Origin: Pseudomonas sp. ERMR1:02 | GTDB taxonomy: Bacteria; Pseudomonadota; Gammaproteobacteria; Pseudomonadales; Pseudomonadaceae | Direction: 5' to 3' | DNA: 64,000 nt | Assembly (NCBI RefSeq): GCF_002277815.1 | Contig: NZ_NKJI01000010.1 | Location: 150,331-214,330, forward strand | Part shown: piece after piece, positions 1 to 8,109 of the stretch | How positions within the stretch are numbered: position 1 is the stretch's first letter | Layout: every line of letters begins with the position of its first letter | The notes under the pieces: generated by a model | What the model saw: the letters and a program-made list of their open reading frames with translations, nothing else | Database searches by the model: none | What the model was told of the DNA's origin: nothing | Translations under genes and position numbers: made by a program

Positions 1-202
1 TCAGGTCCTCGCCGTCCAGCAGGATTCGTCCGGCACTGGGTCGTTCGAGCAGGTTGAGGCAACGCAGCAGCGTCGATTTACCCGCACCGCTGCGCCCCAC
101 AATTCCGTAGATCGCGCCATCGGGAATGCTCAGGGAAATTTGATCCAGCGCAGGTGACTGCGCTGACGCGTAGGTTTTGCTCAACCGCTCGACGACGATC
201 AT
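1..202 (-). CDS. MetN-like ABC transporter ATP-binding protein, N-terminal part
   Basis: First 67 residues of an ABC ATPase; the rest lies beyond the left edge. The Walker A motif GRSGAGKST is at residues 36-44, followed by the usual LLRCLNLLERP helix. The ATG overlaps the stop of the upstream binding-protein gene as ATGA, so the two are translationally coupled. By family knowledge it would energise uptake of methionine or a related sulfur compound with the adjacent NlpA-type binding protein; the permease should lie off the window. The substrate is inferred only from the partner. Confidence 0.88.
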   Translation of the reverse strand, partial: MIVVERLSKTYASAQSPALDQISLSIPDGAIYGIVGRSGAGKSTLLRCLNLLERPSAGRILLDGEDL

Positions 203-1023
203 GGCTTGCTGGCCGCCACGGTCACCGGGATGACCGGGATGACCGAACCCGAGAAATTGTCGGTGATGAACTTGGCGACTTCAGGCGACGTCAGGTCTTT
301 TGCCAGCTGTTTGATCCGTGGATCGTCCTGCAATTTTGGCGTGGTCACCAGGATATTGGCGTACGGGTTGTGCTCGGCTTTTTCCAGGCCCAGCGCATCT
401 TTGGCTGGCACCAGACCGGCCTCCAGCGCGTAGTTGCCGTTGATCACCGCCAGGTCGACGTCATCCAGCGCACGGGGAATCTGCGGCGATTCGATTTCGA
501 GGATCTTCAGCTGTTTCGGGTTTTCGGCGATGTCCTTCGGTGTTGCCTGATCCTTGGCTGGATCATTGAAGCCGGCCTTGAGTTTGATCAGGCCGTTGTC
601 CTGCAACAGGTACAGCGCCCGACTCAGGTTGGTGACATTGTTGGGCACCGCTACCGTGCCCTTGTCCGGCACCTGGGCGAAGCTCTTGTGGCGATGGGAA
701 TAGATGCCCAGCGGCTCGATGTGGACGGTCGCCGCCACCGCGAGTTTTTCACCAAGGGCCTGTTCCTGGGACTTCAGGTACGGCAGGTGCTGGAAGTAAT
801 TGGCATCGACGTCGCCATGCACCAACAGTTCATTGGAGTTCACGCCGTTGGGGATCTCGATGACCTTGAGATTCAACTGCGGGTCGATCTTCTGAACGTA
901 CGCCAGAATCTGTGCATGGGGCACAGGGTCCGCCGCCACTCGTAGCGGCTCCAGGGCCAAGGCGTTGAAAGAAGTTACCAGAGAGCCCAGCACGGCCAGG
1001 GTCAATCCTGTTTTCTTGAACAT
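199..1023 (-). CDS. MetQ/NlpA-family periplasmic substrate-binding protein
   Basis: 274-residue binding protein of the NlpA/MetQ family, normal length. A Sec signal peptide ends near residue 23 (NALA), but there is no lipobox cysteine, so unlike E. coli MetQ it should be soluble in the periplasm. The mature part begins LEPLRVAADPVPHAQIL and carries the family's HGDVDANYFQHLPYL segment. It overlaps the metN-like gene by 4 bp and follows a 2OG-Fe(II) oxygenase gene by 28 bp on the same strand. In pseudomonads such sets serve uptake of organosulfur compounds or methionine derivatives; the true ligand cannot be read from sequence. Confidence 0.9.
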   Translation of the reverse strand: MFKKTGLTLAVLGSLVTSFNALALEPLRVAADPVPHAQILAYVQKIDPQLNLKVIEIPNGVNSNELLVHGDVDANYFQHLPYLKSQEQALGEKLAVAATVHIEPLGIYSHRHKSFAQVPDKGTVAVPNNVTNLSRALYLLQDNGLIKLKAGFNDPAKDQATPKDIAENPKQLKILEIESPQIPRALDDVDLAVINGNYALEAGLVPAKDALGLEKAEHNPYANILVTTPKLQDDPRIKQLAKDLTSPEVAKFITDNFSGSVIPVIPVTVAASKP

Positions 1024-1051
1024 GTTCGTAATCCTTGATCGAGTGATGGGG

Positions 1052-2089
1052 TCAGGCGCTGAGTGCCTGGGGAATTAGTGCGTCGGCGTAGTAACGCTGG
1101 GCTACGTCGGGATGGGAGCGCAGGCGGCCCTTGAGGTAGTTCCAGCCCACGTCACGAAACAAAGGGTTGTCCGGATCACTGGCTGGCCCCCGCGCCTCGC
1201 GCAGCAATGCCGTGGGCAACGGGTACAGTGGCACCGTCGCGTCCAGTTGCGCCCCGAGGAAAAACGCGATCGACAAACGCTCGATGCCCTTGGGCGGCGA
1301 CACCACCCGATGCACCGTGGCGCGCAGATAACCGTTGGTTGCCAGCTCCAGCAGCTCGCCGATGTTCACCACCAGGGTGTTGTCCCGAGGCAACGCGTCG
1401 ATCCAACGCCCCTCCTCGATCTCGACCTGCAGGCCGGCCTGCTGGTCTTGCAGTAGAAAGCTGAGAAAACCCGAATCCTTGTGCGCCCCCACACCTTGAT
1501 GACTCGCGTCTGGCGCCTGCCCCGGATAGCGCATCAATTTGATGTGTTCATTAGGCTTGTCGCCGTACAACCGGTCGAAAGCCTCCCGCGGCAGCGACAG
1601 CGCCTCGGCAAAGGCGCGCAACAGGCGCAGCGACATGCCGGTCATGGCCTGTTGCCAATCCAGCAGCAAAGGCTTGAGCGCCGGCAACGCGACGGGCCAC
1701 TGATTGGGACCTTGCAGCCGCGCCCAGTGCGGGCTGTGCTGATCCTGCGGTAAAACCTCCCGCTCGGCGCCCAGGTCGAACTGCTCGCGCAAATCCGGCT
1801 TGCCACGTGTGATCTCCGAAGCGGCACGGTTGTAACCACGGAAATGCGGTGAGTTGATCATGCCGACCGCTGCTTTCTCGCTGTCCGGCAATGCAAAGAA
1901 TTGACGGGCGTTATCCTGAACCTGTTTCAACACATCAGTGTCGATGCCATGGCCGGTCAGGTAGAAAAAACCGACGTCCCGCGCGGCGTGGCGCAGCTCG
2001 TCAAGAAACCCTTGGCGCTGTGCCGGCGTTCCGTCCAGCAATGACAGATCCAGAGTCGGTAAGGTGGTGATGTCCTGTGCGTACGGCAT
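1052..2089 (-). CDS. 2-oxoglutarate/Fe(II)-dependent oxygenase, isopenicillin N synthase family
   Basis: 345 residues with the DIOX_N domain at about 8-130 and the 2OG-FeII oxygenase barrel at about 180-290. The iron triad is visible as H203 and D205 (HKD) and H260 (ATVHRV). R271 in RLSIAFF is the likely 2-oxoglutarate-binding arginine. It is first in an apparent operon with the MetQ- and MetN-like genes, suggesting that it oxidises the imported compound, possibly to release sulfur or an amine. The substrate is unknown; plant-type names such as flavanone or gibberellin oxidase would be misleading. Confidence 0.87.
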   Translation of the reverse strand: MPYAQDITTLPTLDLSLLDGTPAQRQGFLDELRHAARDVGFFYLTGHGIDTDVLKQVQDNARQFFALPDSEKAAVGMINSPHFRGYNRAASEITRGKPDLREQFDLGAEREVLPQDQHSPHWARLQGPNQWPVALPALKPLLLDWQQAMTGMSLRLLRAFAEALSLPREAFDRLYGDKPNEHIKLMRYPGQAPDASHQGVGAHKDSGFLSFLLQDQQAGLQVEIEEGRWIDALPRDNTLVVNIGELLELATNGYLRATVHRVVSPPKGIERLSIAFFLGAQLDATVPLYPLPTALLREARGPASDPDNPLFRDVGWNYLKGRLRSHPDVAQRYYADALIPQALSA

Positions 2090-2643
2090 GGTTCACTCCA
2101 TGAAACTGAACGGAATCTGGTGATGCGTGCTTGAAGCTAAACGATCTTAAAAACCGATAACAAATACCTTTTTGGCATTAGCTTAGGTTCGCTTCAAGGG
2201 ATTCCATCGCTTGACGACTATTGTCTGTTCGCTGTTCAGGCACCCTATTGGCAACGAACTAAACCGCAGACTTTTAGTTGTTTGCGGGTACAACTTACGT
2301 TAACGCGTCCTCTCTGAATGTTCGCGTTGCCTGGACGTTTTTCGCGAGCAAGCATCGCTCCTACAGTCGAACGAGTACATCCACGAAATCAGATTGGCTG
2401 TCAGGCCGTCTTCGCGAGCAGGCTCGCTCTCACAGTTAGATCGCAGGCACGCCCGCAACCAGGTCACCTTCCAGGTTGCCCGGGTTACAGCCATATCATT
2501 TTCTATGCGCTACTCACATCGGATTAATGCAGATACATCACTGTAATTTCACATGAGCGAGGCACATTCTTGGCGCCAGCTTCCACGCTGCTGCAACGGC
2601 GGAACTGCAACGCAAACCCACCTCGTTACTACCCAAGAGAGCT
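2090..2643. repeat. Intergenic region with two REP-like palindromes
   Basis: No gene seen in these 550 bases between divergent genes. Two Pseudomonas REP-type units lie at about 2341-2368 and 2411-2437 (TTCGCGAGCA...GCTC..ACAG), both with imperfect stems. They are separated by ACATCCACGAAATCAGA and a GGCTGTCAGGCCG segment that recurs in the repeat blocks at 15.2 and 26.7 kb. The AT-rich part at 2100-2300 probably holds the promoter of the leftward oxygenase operon; no hexamers are strong enough to assign. Confidence 0.7.
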
Positions 2644-3033
2644 ATGAAAATGAGTGTCTTTACTCACGTTACAGTCGGCACCAATGACTTGGAAAAAGCC
2701 CGCAATTTCTACGACAACGTACTGGGCAAACTTGGCCATAAACGTATCGCTGATCTCGCAGACAATGGTTCGATCTGGGGCGTGAACGCACCGTCTTTTT
2801 TCGTTTTGAAACCGGCTGACGGCGCACCTGCCAGCGTCGGTAACGGTGTGACCGTCAGTTTCGAGGCACCGACGCGTGCCGCAATCGACGCTTTTCATGC
2901 CGCAGCATTGGCCGCTGGCGGTACGTGTGAAGGCCTCCCAGGGCCACGTGGCTGGGCACCGGATGCCTACGCTGCATACGCCCGTGATCTGGACGGTAAC
3001 AAACTGGCTGCCTATTGCTTCAAACCCGCTTAA
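2644..3033 (+). CDS. VOC-family (glyoxalase/bleomycin-resistance fold) protein
   Basis: 129-residue single-domain VOC protein. The N-terminal FTHVTVGTNDLEKARNFYDN and C-terminal AAYARDLDGNKLAAYCF are the characteristic beta-alpha-beta-beta-beta modules. H8 is a likely metal ligand, but the usual Glu after DPDGNK is Ala (LAAYC), so the canonical metal site is incomplete. Purine-rich AAGAGAG precedes the ATG. It stands alone between divergent neighbours. Probably a cytoplasmic lyase or isomerase-like or ligand-binding protein; the substrate cannot be inferred. Confidence 0.85.
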   Translation: MKMSVFTHVTVGTNDLEKARNFYDNVLGKLGHKRIADLADNGSIWGVNAPSFFVLKPADGAPASVGNGVTVSFEAPTRAAIDAFHAAALAAGGTCEGLPGPRGWAPDAYAAYARDLDGNKLAAYCFKPA

Positions 3034-3298
3034 GCCCGGTATGGGGCTGGCCTTGATCGGGCTGGCCTCATCAAACATTCGATAATTGATCTCAATGTTC
3101 ACCCACTCAATATATTTCAGTGCTGCTTGAATTCAGCAGTCTGATAGGCACTTCGCTGTACAGGCGTTTTCTATAAAACAATAAGAATCAAAACCCTGAG
3201 GCCTCTAATGAAGAAGCGTCCCCTGTTGGGTCTATTTGTATGTTTCCGCTGAATCTATTTTGAAGGGAAACCCCTGCGTTCAAAACAAGAGGTCTTAC

Positions 3299-4411
3299 AT
3301 GAAAAATTTTTCAGTAAAGTGCATTGCGTTGGCTGTAACACTCTCATCGTTAGCATTAACGGCTCAAGCCAACACGGTCTACATCCACGCCGGCCGCCTG
3401 GTGGATGTCGAGCGAGGCAAAGTTCTGACCGATCAACGCATCAAGGTTGAGGGCGATCGGATAGTCGCCGTGGAGCCGTGGAGCCGTGGAGTGCACCGGC
3501 GGCCGATAGCAAAGTGATCGATTGGTCGACCAGAACCGTGTTGCCGGGCCTGATCGATATGCACACGCACATCTCCGATTGGGACATGACCAACAACGTG
3601 GCCGAACCGCTCCTGCACTCCCCGCAAGACGTCGCGCTGATGGGCGCCAAACACGCCTATCAAACCTTGCGCGCGGGTTTCACAACCGTGCATGACCTTG
3701 GCACCTACCGGGCTTTTGCATGGCGTGGACACCATCAAGATGATGGGGACCGGCTCGGTGCTGGCCGAAGGGACTGAACCGGGCCAAATGGAAATGACCG
3801 AAGAAGAAATGCGCGTGGTGGTACAGCAAGCCAAGGTTCACAAAAGCTATGCCACCGTGCATGCCCATGGTGCGGAAGGAATCAAGGCCGCTATCCGCGC
3901 CGGCGTCAGATCGGTTGAGCACGCTTCGCTGCTGGATGACGAAGGCATCAAATTGGCGAAAGACAACGGCACCTACCTGGTGATGGACATCTATAACGGT
4001 GACTACATCGATGAAGTCGGTCGCAAGGAAAACTGGCCGGAGAGTTACTTGCGCAAGAACACCGAAACCACCGACGTACAGCGTCAGGCATTTCGCAAAG
4101 CGGTCAAGGCCGGGGTGAAGATTGCCTACGGGACCGACGCCGGTGTCTATCCAATTGGCACGAATGCCAAGCAATTCGCCTACATGGTGAAGTATGGAAT
4201 GACGCCAATGCAGGCGATCCAATCCGCTACTGTGGTCGCCGCCGACTTACTCAATTGGCAGCAGGATGTCGGCGCTGTCAGTGCGGGTCGCTACGCCGAC
4301 ATGATCGCCGTCGACGGGGATCCGATTGCTGATATTTCGATTCTTGAAACCCTCCCCGTAGTGATGAAAGGTGGAGTGATTGTGCCTCCTGATGTGCTGC
4401 CCGGCCTGTAA
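3299..4411 (+). pseudogene. Secreted metal-dependent amidohydrolase (prolidase-like), broken
   Basis: Remnant of an imidazolonepropionase-like/Xaa-Pro dipeptidase amidohydrolase. It starts with a signal peptide (MKNFSVKCIALAV...TAQA) and keeps the metal motifs MHTHIS, TIKMMGTGSV, TVHAHGAEG, SVEHASLLDDEG and GTDAGV. Two lesions break it. An 8-bp unit GCCGTGGA is present three times at 3467-3490; removing one copy restores the frame exactly. After GTYRAFA near 3719, roughly 70 codons that the family normally has before the carboxylated-lysine strand are missing, and the frame changes. The second lesion is too large for a sequencing slip. The C-terminal two thirds are otherwise well preserved, so decay looks recent. 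Confidence 0.85.
3467..3490 (+). repeat. Three tandem copies of the 8-mer GCCGTGGA
   Basis: Perfect tandem triplication inside the amidohydrolase reading frame. With two copies the protein reads V-A-V-E-P-W-S-A-P-A-A-D and continues into the metal site; with three copies it runs into a stop within about 12 codons. This is a typical slipped-strand site. Confidence 0.9.
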
Positions 4412-4430
4412 GTGGATTAAGACGCATCCT

Positions 4431-4540
4431 CCTGTAGGAGCGATGCTTGCTCGCGATGGACGTCAACGATAACGCGTCCGGTCTGGAGGATCGCGTTGCC
4501 CTGACGTTTTCGCGAGCCAGCTGCGTTTCTCCTGGACAAC
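4431..4540. repeat. REP pair (BIME)
   Basis: Inverted pair of Pseudomonas REP units: CTGTAGGAGCGATGCTTGCTCG at the left and TTTTCGCGAGCCAGCTGCGT with a decayed tail at the right. They are separated by a spacer containing GTCAACGATAACGCG and CGCGTTGCCCTGACGTT. It lies just downstream of the broken amidohydrolase and upstream of the cupin gene. Confidence 0.8.
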
Positions 4541-4668
4541 AGTGCTTTGCAGGCCAACGAATCATAGCGCTGTCGAGTTGCGCTGATGGGTAAGCAGGCG
4601 CAAATTGATGCGGCAATGACCGAACCCGGGCGCATGCCCCCATCCCTTTTCATTTGAAAGGAGTGACC

Positions 4669-5082
4669 ATGATCCTCAAGCGCGTAGGCTCACAGCCATC
4701 GATTAAGGGCCCTGAACAGTTCTTCACCGGCTCCGTCCGCATGGACCCGCTCAATTCCCCACCTGAGCCGGCTCGGGTTTCCGTCGTCAGCGTTACGTTT
4801 GAACCCGGCGCACGCAGCGCCTGGCATACCCACCCGCTGGGTCAAACGCTGATTGTCACCGCCGGCTGCGGCTGGACGCAGTGTGAAGGCGAGCCCATCG
4901 TGGAAATTCGCGCCGGTGATGTCATCTGGTGCCCACCTGGCCACAAGCACTGGCACGGCGCCGCGGCTACCACCTCCATGACCCACATCGGGGTTCAGGA
5001 AGCGTTGAACGGTGTGAGTGTCGTGTGGATGGAAAAGGTCACCGACGAAGAATATAACGTCGGTCCACCTGCTGCCTTGTAG
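4669..5082 (+). CDS. Cupin-domain protein
   Basis: 137-residue single cupin. The ATG is chosen because AAAGGAG sits 6 bases before it. Cupin motif 1 is AWHTHPLGQTLIV (H53, H55, Q59) and motif 2 is CPPGHKHWHGA (H94/H96), consistent with a bound divalent metal. The closest general type is the small cupins found beside carboxymuconolactone decarboxylase-like or aldo-keto reductase genes, often labelled quercetin-dioxygenase-like. Here it is isolated between two REP pairs. Catalytic role unknown. Confidence 0.87.
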   Translation: MILKRVGSQPSIKGPEQFFTGSVRMDPLNSPPEPARVSVVSVTFEPGARSAWHTHPLGQTLIVTAGCGWTQCEGEPIVEIRAGDVIWCPPGHKHWHGAAATTSMTHIGVQEALNGVSVVWMEKVTDEEYNVGPPAAL

Positions 5083-5180
5083 GAGCCGAGCTTGCTCGCG
5101 ATGGACGTGAACGATAGCGCGTTAAACCAGATGCCCGGCGGCGCCCTCAGATTTTTCGCGAGCGAGCTCGCTCCTACAGT
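5078..5180. repeat. REP pair (BIME) after the cupin gene
   Basis: The left unit TGTAGGAGCCGAGCTTGCTCG begins within the cupin stop region; the right unit TTCGCGAGCGAGCTCGCTCC is in inverse orientation. The spacer keeps the GGACGTGAACGATAGCGCG signature seen in the other pairs of this window. It lies between convergent genes, where it could also serve as a transcription end. Confidence 0.82.
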
Positions 5181-5208
5181 AGTGCGCAATTAGTTGAAAT
5201 AGCGGCCT

Positions 5209-5514
5209 TCACCCCCACTTTTGCCCGAGCGTTTCCAGGCCGGCCTTTTGCAGATCCTGCGGGTTCAGCACGATACGGAACTTGCAGGTGGCATTGAAGT
5301 GGAGAAAGAAGGGCTCCGAGAAGGACGGGATTTCGCACGGGTCTTGCACGTCGATCAGCAAGATCGCACCGCGCCTTCCATCTTGCTCGGTAAAGTACAC
5401 CTCCAGCGGCTTGATGCCTGCCAGGATCCGCTCGATCACCTCGCCCACCGTCCCGGCTCTTACAAGGGAGTTGAAGGGTTCGTTAGGGCACTCGACCATA
5501 AGTAACATCTTCAT
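5209..5514 (-). CDS. Conserved small protein of unknown function
   Basis: 101 residues starting MKMLLMVECPNEPFNSLVR, with AGAGG eight bases before the ATG. The pattern of a short beta strand, helix (GEVIERILAGIKP), strand (VYFTEQDGRRGAILLIDV), proline-rich turn and FFLHFNATCKFRI strand suggests a small ferredoxin-like (Dabb/muconolactone-isomerase-like) alpha-beta fold. That is inference from secondary-structure pattern only. No catalytic motif recognised. It stands alone. Confidence 0.75.
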   Translation of the reverse strand: MKMLLMVECPNEPFNSLVRAGTVGEVIERILAGIKPLEVYFTEQDGRRGAILLIDVQDPCEIPSFSEPFFLHFNATCKFRIVLNPQDLQKAGLETLGQKWG

Positions 5515-5897
5515 TATTTGATCCTCTATTCAACTTGCAACCTTGTCGCCAGACGCTTGTTTCTGGCTCCCATGCCGCCAGGCATACACATCAAGAATAG
5601 CCAAGCCTATATCCACCATCGTGTAGGGTTACGGGCGGTCTTGCAGCAGCGAGCTTGCTCGCGAAGACGGCCACACATTCAGCATCGATGGGCATCGTTG
5701 ACTGAACTGCCGTCTTCGCCAGCAAGCCAACTCCTACAGAAGATTGCGTAAGCTCGGCCACCGCGCTTTGATCCAGCTCAGTCAAAGGACAGAGGCTCAA
5801 GGCCAGCGGGACACTCGGCTCCTCGATAAAACCTGATTGACCGTACCCAGGATCAAAGAGAGGCCCGTTGCGGGCCTCCCGTTCAAGCGTCTTCAGT
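5515..5897. repeat. Intergenic region with a REP pair
   Basis: No gene seen. A degenerate REP pair occupies about 5640-5743 (GCAGCGAGCTTGCTCGCGAAG ... CGCCAGCAAGCCAACTCCTACAG). A GC-rich hairpin near 5857-5883 is listed separately. The remaining sequence shows no coding-like frame. Confidence 0.7.
5857..5883 (-). terminator. Hairpin downstream of the DUF3618 operon
   Basis: GAGGCCCG-TTG-CGGGCCTC is a perfect 8-bp stem. Read on the minus strand it follows the operon stop by about 15 bases and is trailed by a short TCTTT tract. Reasonable intrinsic terminator, though the T-tract is weak. Confidence 0.6.
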
Positions 5898-6721
5898 TCA
5901 GGAAGTCCCCAACCCTCGGGAAAGATCAGACGCGCTATTGACCGAACTGTGTTGCTCCGTATCTGGATTGATTCCTTCATCCGCGTGCTCAGTCGTCTTG
6001 GTGACGGTATCGCGCACCGCCTCATAGCCTTCCTGCGCCTGCTTTTTCACCTTGTCCACCAAGCCAGCACTTGTACGGCCCAGATAGCGTTGCTCGGTCG
6101 TGGTCGTGGGCAACGCCGCGCCCAGTAAAGCGCCCAATGCGATGCCCGCGGCGGCCACCATCAAGGGTTGTTCCTTGAGCAGATGATTGAACTGCAGACC
6201 CAACGCTTGGGTATTGCGCGCAAGCCTATCGCCTGCGTCATGCATGGCGTGGCTGATGCTTTCTGTTGCCGCGCCGACGTTGTCGCCACACTTGTGGCCT
6301 TGCCTTTCAACGATTGGTAACCCTCCTTAATCGAATCCGCGGTCTGATGCAGATGGTCGCGTGCGCTGTCGATGCCGTCCGCCACTCCATCGGCCCACTC
6401 GCTGACCTTGTTCTGATCTGGCCCGGTTCGATACACGGGATAAGAGACCGGGGGCCGGTTCTGACTCATCATCAGCCACAGCAAACCGACAGAGGTCAGC
6501 ACGGCGGGAACAGGGTTGTTGCGCACACTGGTGCCGAGGTTGCTCACAAACGTCGCGCCGTTGTTCTGCAGCATGCTCCACGCCTGGTCGAACATTTGGC
6601 CGGGTGTGAATTTGCTTTCCAGCGCATCGACGATGTTGCCGATGCTGGCGCGCTGCGCATCAATTTCGCGCTCGATCTGTTCGGGGCTTTTTTCCGATTC
6701 AATTTCCATTTCGCTTTTCAT
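5898..6721 (-). CDS. DUF3618-domain membrane-associated protein (frameshifted)
   Basis: One gene in two frames. The N-terminal part (MKSEMEIESEKSPEQIEREI) is the DUF3618 module with conserved EQIEREI and a hydrophobic segment (VLTSVGLLWLMMS). The C-terminal part holds a second hydrophobic stretch (LMVAAAGIALGALLGAALP) and ends ...SRGLGTS. The join is near 6286: restoring one C on the plus strand gives a continuous SVGDNVGAATESISHAMHDA. Total about 274 residues. The start overlaps the upstream gene's stop by 4 bp. Families of this kind (YqjD-like, DUF3618) are linked to stationary-phase and stress membranes; molecular function unknown. Confidence 0.82.
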
Positions 6722-7149
6722 GAGATTTTACTCCGCAGCGCTGCCTGGTCTTTATTCAAAGCGTCCAAAGTCCGGTCAGGCTTGAGGTGGGACGGCTCGA
6801 ACTGTTTTTTGCCCGATTGCAGCATGGCGAAACCGATGATCACTACGACCACCCCCACGATCAGGGCGGCCAGCCAGGGCGCCATGACGGTGCTCAACCC
6901 ATAGACGGCGGACATCAACAGAATGATGAAGCCCGCCAACAGCACAATCGCACCGCCCGCGACCGCAGCAATGCCGGCTTTGAGCGTCGTGAGACTGGTC
7001 TGAAGCTCGGCTTTGGCCAGCGCCAGCTCTTTGGTGAACAGCGCGGGAACCTCACGGGACAATTGTCGCAGCAGGCCAACGACCGAAGCGTCATCAGGCA
7101 TCGATACCGGTCTTGATCCCGGCAGTTCTATATCGTCTCTGTTCATCAC
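6718..7149 (-). CDS. Phage-holin-superfamily/DUF1469 (YqjE-like) inner-membrane protein
   Basis: 143 residues. The N-terminal cytoplasmic part has the family motif LLRQLSREVPALFTKELALAKAE at about 27-49, followed by two transmembrane helices at about 59-82 and 90-110. It is coupled at both ends by 4-bp overlaps (ATGA) to its neighbours, so the three genes are made together. YqjE-type proteins are often beside YqjD-like and DUF3618 proteins and are thought to act at the membrane under stress; despite the holin superfamily name there is no phage context. Confidence 0.86.
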   Translation of the reverse strand: MMNRDDIELPGSRPVSMPDDASVVGLLRQLSREVPALFTKELALAKAELQTSLTTLKAGIAAVAGGAIVLLAGFIILLMSAVYGLSTVMAPWLAALIVGVVVVIIGFAMLQSGKKQFEPSHLKPDRTLDALNKDQAALRSKIS

Positions 7150-7796
7150 AGATCTCCTTTGACGTTGGGTGAAGCCGGCGTCGATGGGCTGGCGAAGTCG
7201 GAGGGATGGTCGTGCCCATTTGGCGAGGCAGGCGTGATGCCGGTGGCCAAACCCGGATTCGGATCAGTGTGCGGGGCAATGGAGGATTCGTAAGGGCGAT
7301 GGGCGCCAAAACCACCTGCAGGAGGCATGGAACTGCTCGCCGCCGGATCGCTCGCCGCACCGACATTCGCAGCGGGAGTGCTGCCTGCTTTCAGAAACCG
7401 CGATAGACCGAAGCCCAACGCAATGCTTCCAGCAATGAACAGCGTCGGGTTGCTGCGAGCCAGGTCGGCGGCATCATGCAGCAGCTGTTCGGCGGTTTTT
7501 CCGCGCAGATTGCCTGCGAGCCCGGTCATCGACTCCGCCATGTCAGTGAGATAGTCGGACATGCCAATCGTGTCCTTGTCTTCGAGCTCGGAAACAAAAG
7601 ACTTTGCGCCCTTCGCCAAGGCCTCGATCTGGTCTGCTGCGGTGTCACGGTATTGACCGAACTGCGCATCCGCCTGCTGCCTTGCGCCGCCGAGTGCTTC
7701 GGTCACGTCATCCTTGAGATGTTGAAAGTCCTGCTCGGGTTTGCCGGCGTTTGGATTGTCAACTCCATTCCCGGCCATGCTGTCTGAAGTATTCAT
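7146..7796 (-). CDS. YqjD/ElaB-like protein, first gene of the membrane-protein operon
   Basis: 216 residues, acidic and Ala/Pro-rich. A helical region (about 25-105: FQHLKDDVTEALGGARQQ, then AKGAKSFVSEL) precedes a hydrophobic anchor near 108-125 (NPTLFIAGSIALGFGLSRFL). The last 80 residues are low-complexity (PASSSMPPAGG, ASPNGHD). The pattern resembles tail-anchored YqjD/ElaB-like proteins, but the disordered C-terminus after the anchor is an extension. It heads the coupled three-gene operon. Confidence 0.8.
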   Translation of the reverse strand: MNTSDSMAGNGVDNPNAGKPEQDFQHLKDDVTEALGGARQQADAQFGQYRDTAADQIEALAKGAKSFVSELEDKDTIGMSDYLTDMAESMTGLAGNLRGKTAEQLLHDAADLARSNPTLFIAGSIALGFGLSRFLKAGSTPAANVGAASDPAASSSMPPAGGFGAHRPYESSIAPHTDPNPGLATGITPASPNGHDHPSDFASPSTPASPNVKGDL

Positions 7797-7951
7797 GTCT
7801 TCCCTCGCCTTCTGGTTGAAAACGCGTCATGGGACTTCGCAGCATTTTGCCCTGAGCCCCTCATAGGAGAGGACGGAACTGACTTATAGGGAGTTCAAAA
7901 GGGATGATGAGCAGTGAAATTAATCCGACGTGCGACCGATTTTTGCTGTAC

Positions 7952-8089
7952 TGATCGTTCCCACGCTCTGCGTGGGAATGCCACCAGGGACGCTCCGCGT
8001 TCCGCTGACGACGCAGGAACTTCAGCCTTGCGCTACGGTGACGCGGAGCGTCACGGGATGCATTCCCACGCAGAGCGTGGGAACGATCA
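7952..8089. repeat. 138-bp palindromic repeat, copy 1
   Basis: Nested inverted repeat. The outer arms start TGATCGTTCCCACGCTCTGC and return as GCAGAGCGTGGGAACGATCA, about 29 bp each and perfectly paired here. The inner arms are GACGCTCCGCG and CGCGGAGCGTC. A near-identical copy lies at 29635-29771. It fills most of the otherwise empty 313-base gap between the membrane operon and the hydrolase gene. The arms differ from REP sequence, so this is a separate dispersed family. Confidence 0.88.
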
Positions 8090-8109
8090 ACACGTGTACG
8101 CCGTAAGTC

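Noticed and set aside
154..945. 263-codon plus-strand frame
   Set aside because: Antisense of the MetQ-like gene, no ribosome site or domain.
2300..2527. Short frames over the REP region
   Set aside because: They translate REP palindromes (repeated R-A-S-L-L-like peptides) and are not genes.
6718..7149. Prophage remnant suggested by holin-superfamily similarity
   Set aside because: The gene is in a coupled operon with DUF3618 and YqjD-like proteins and no phage genes are near.
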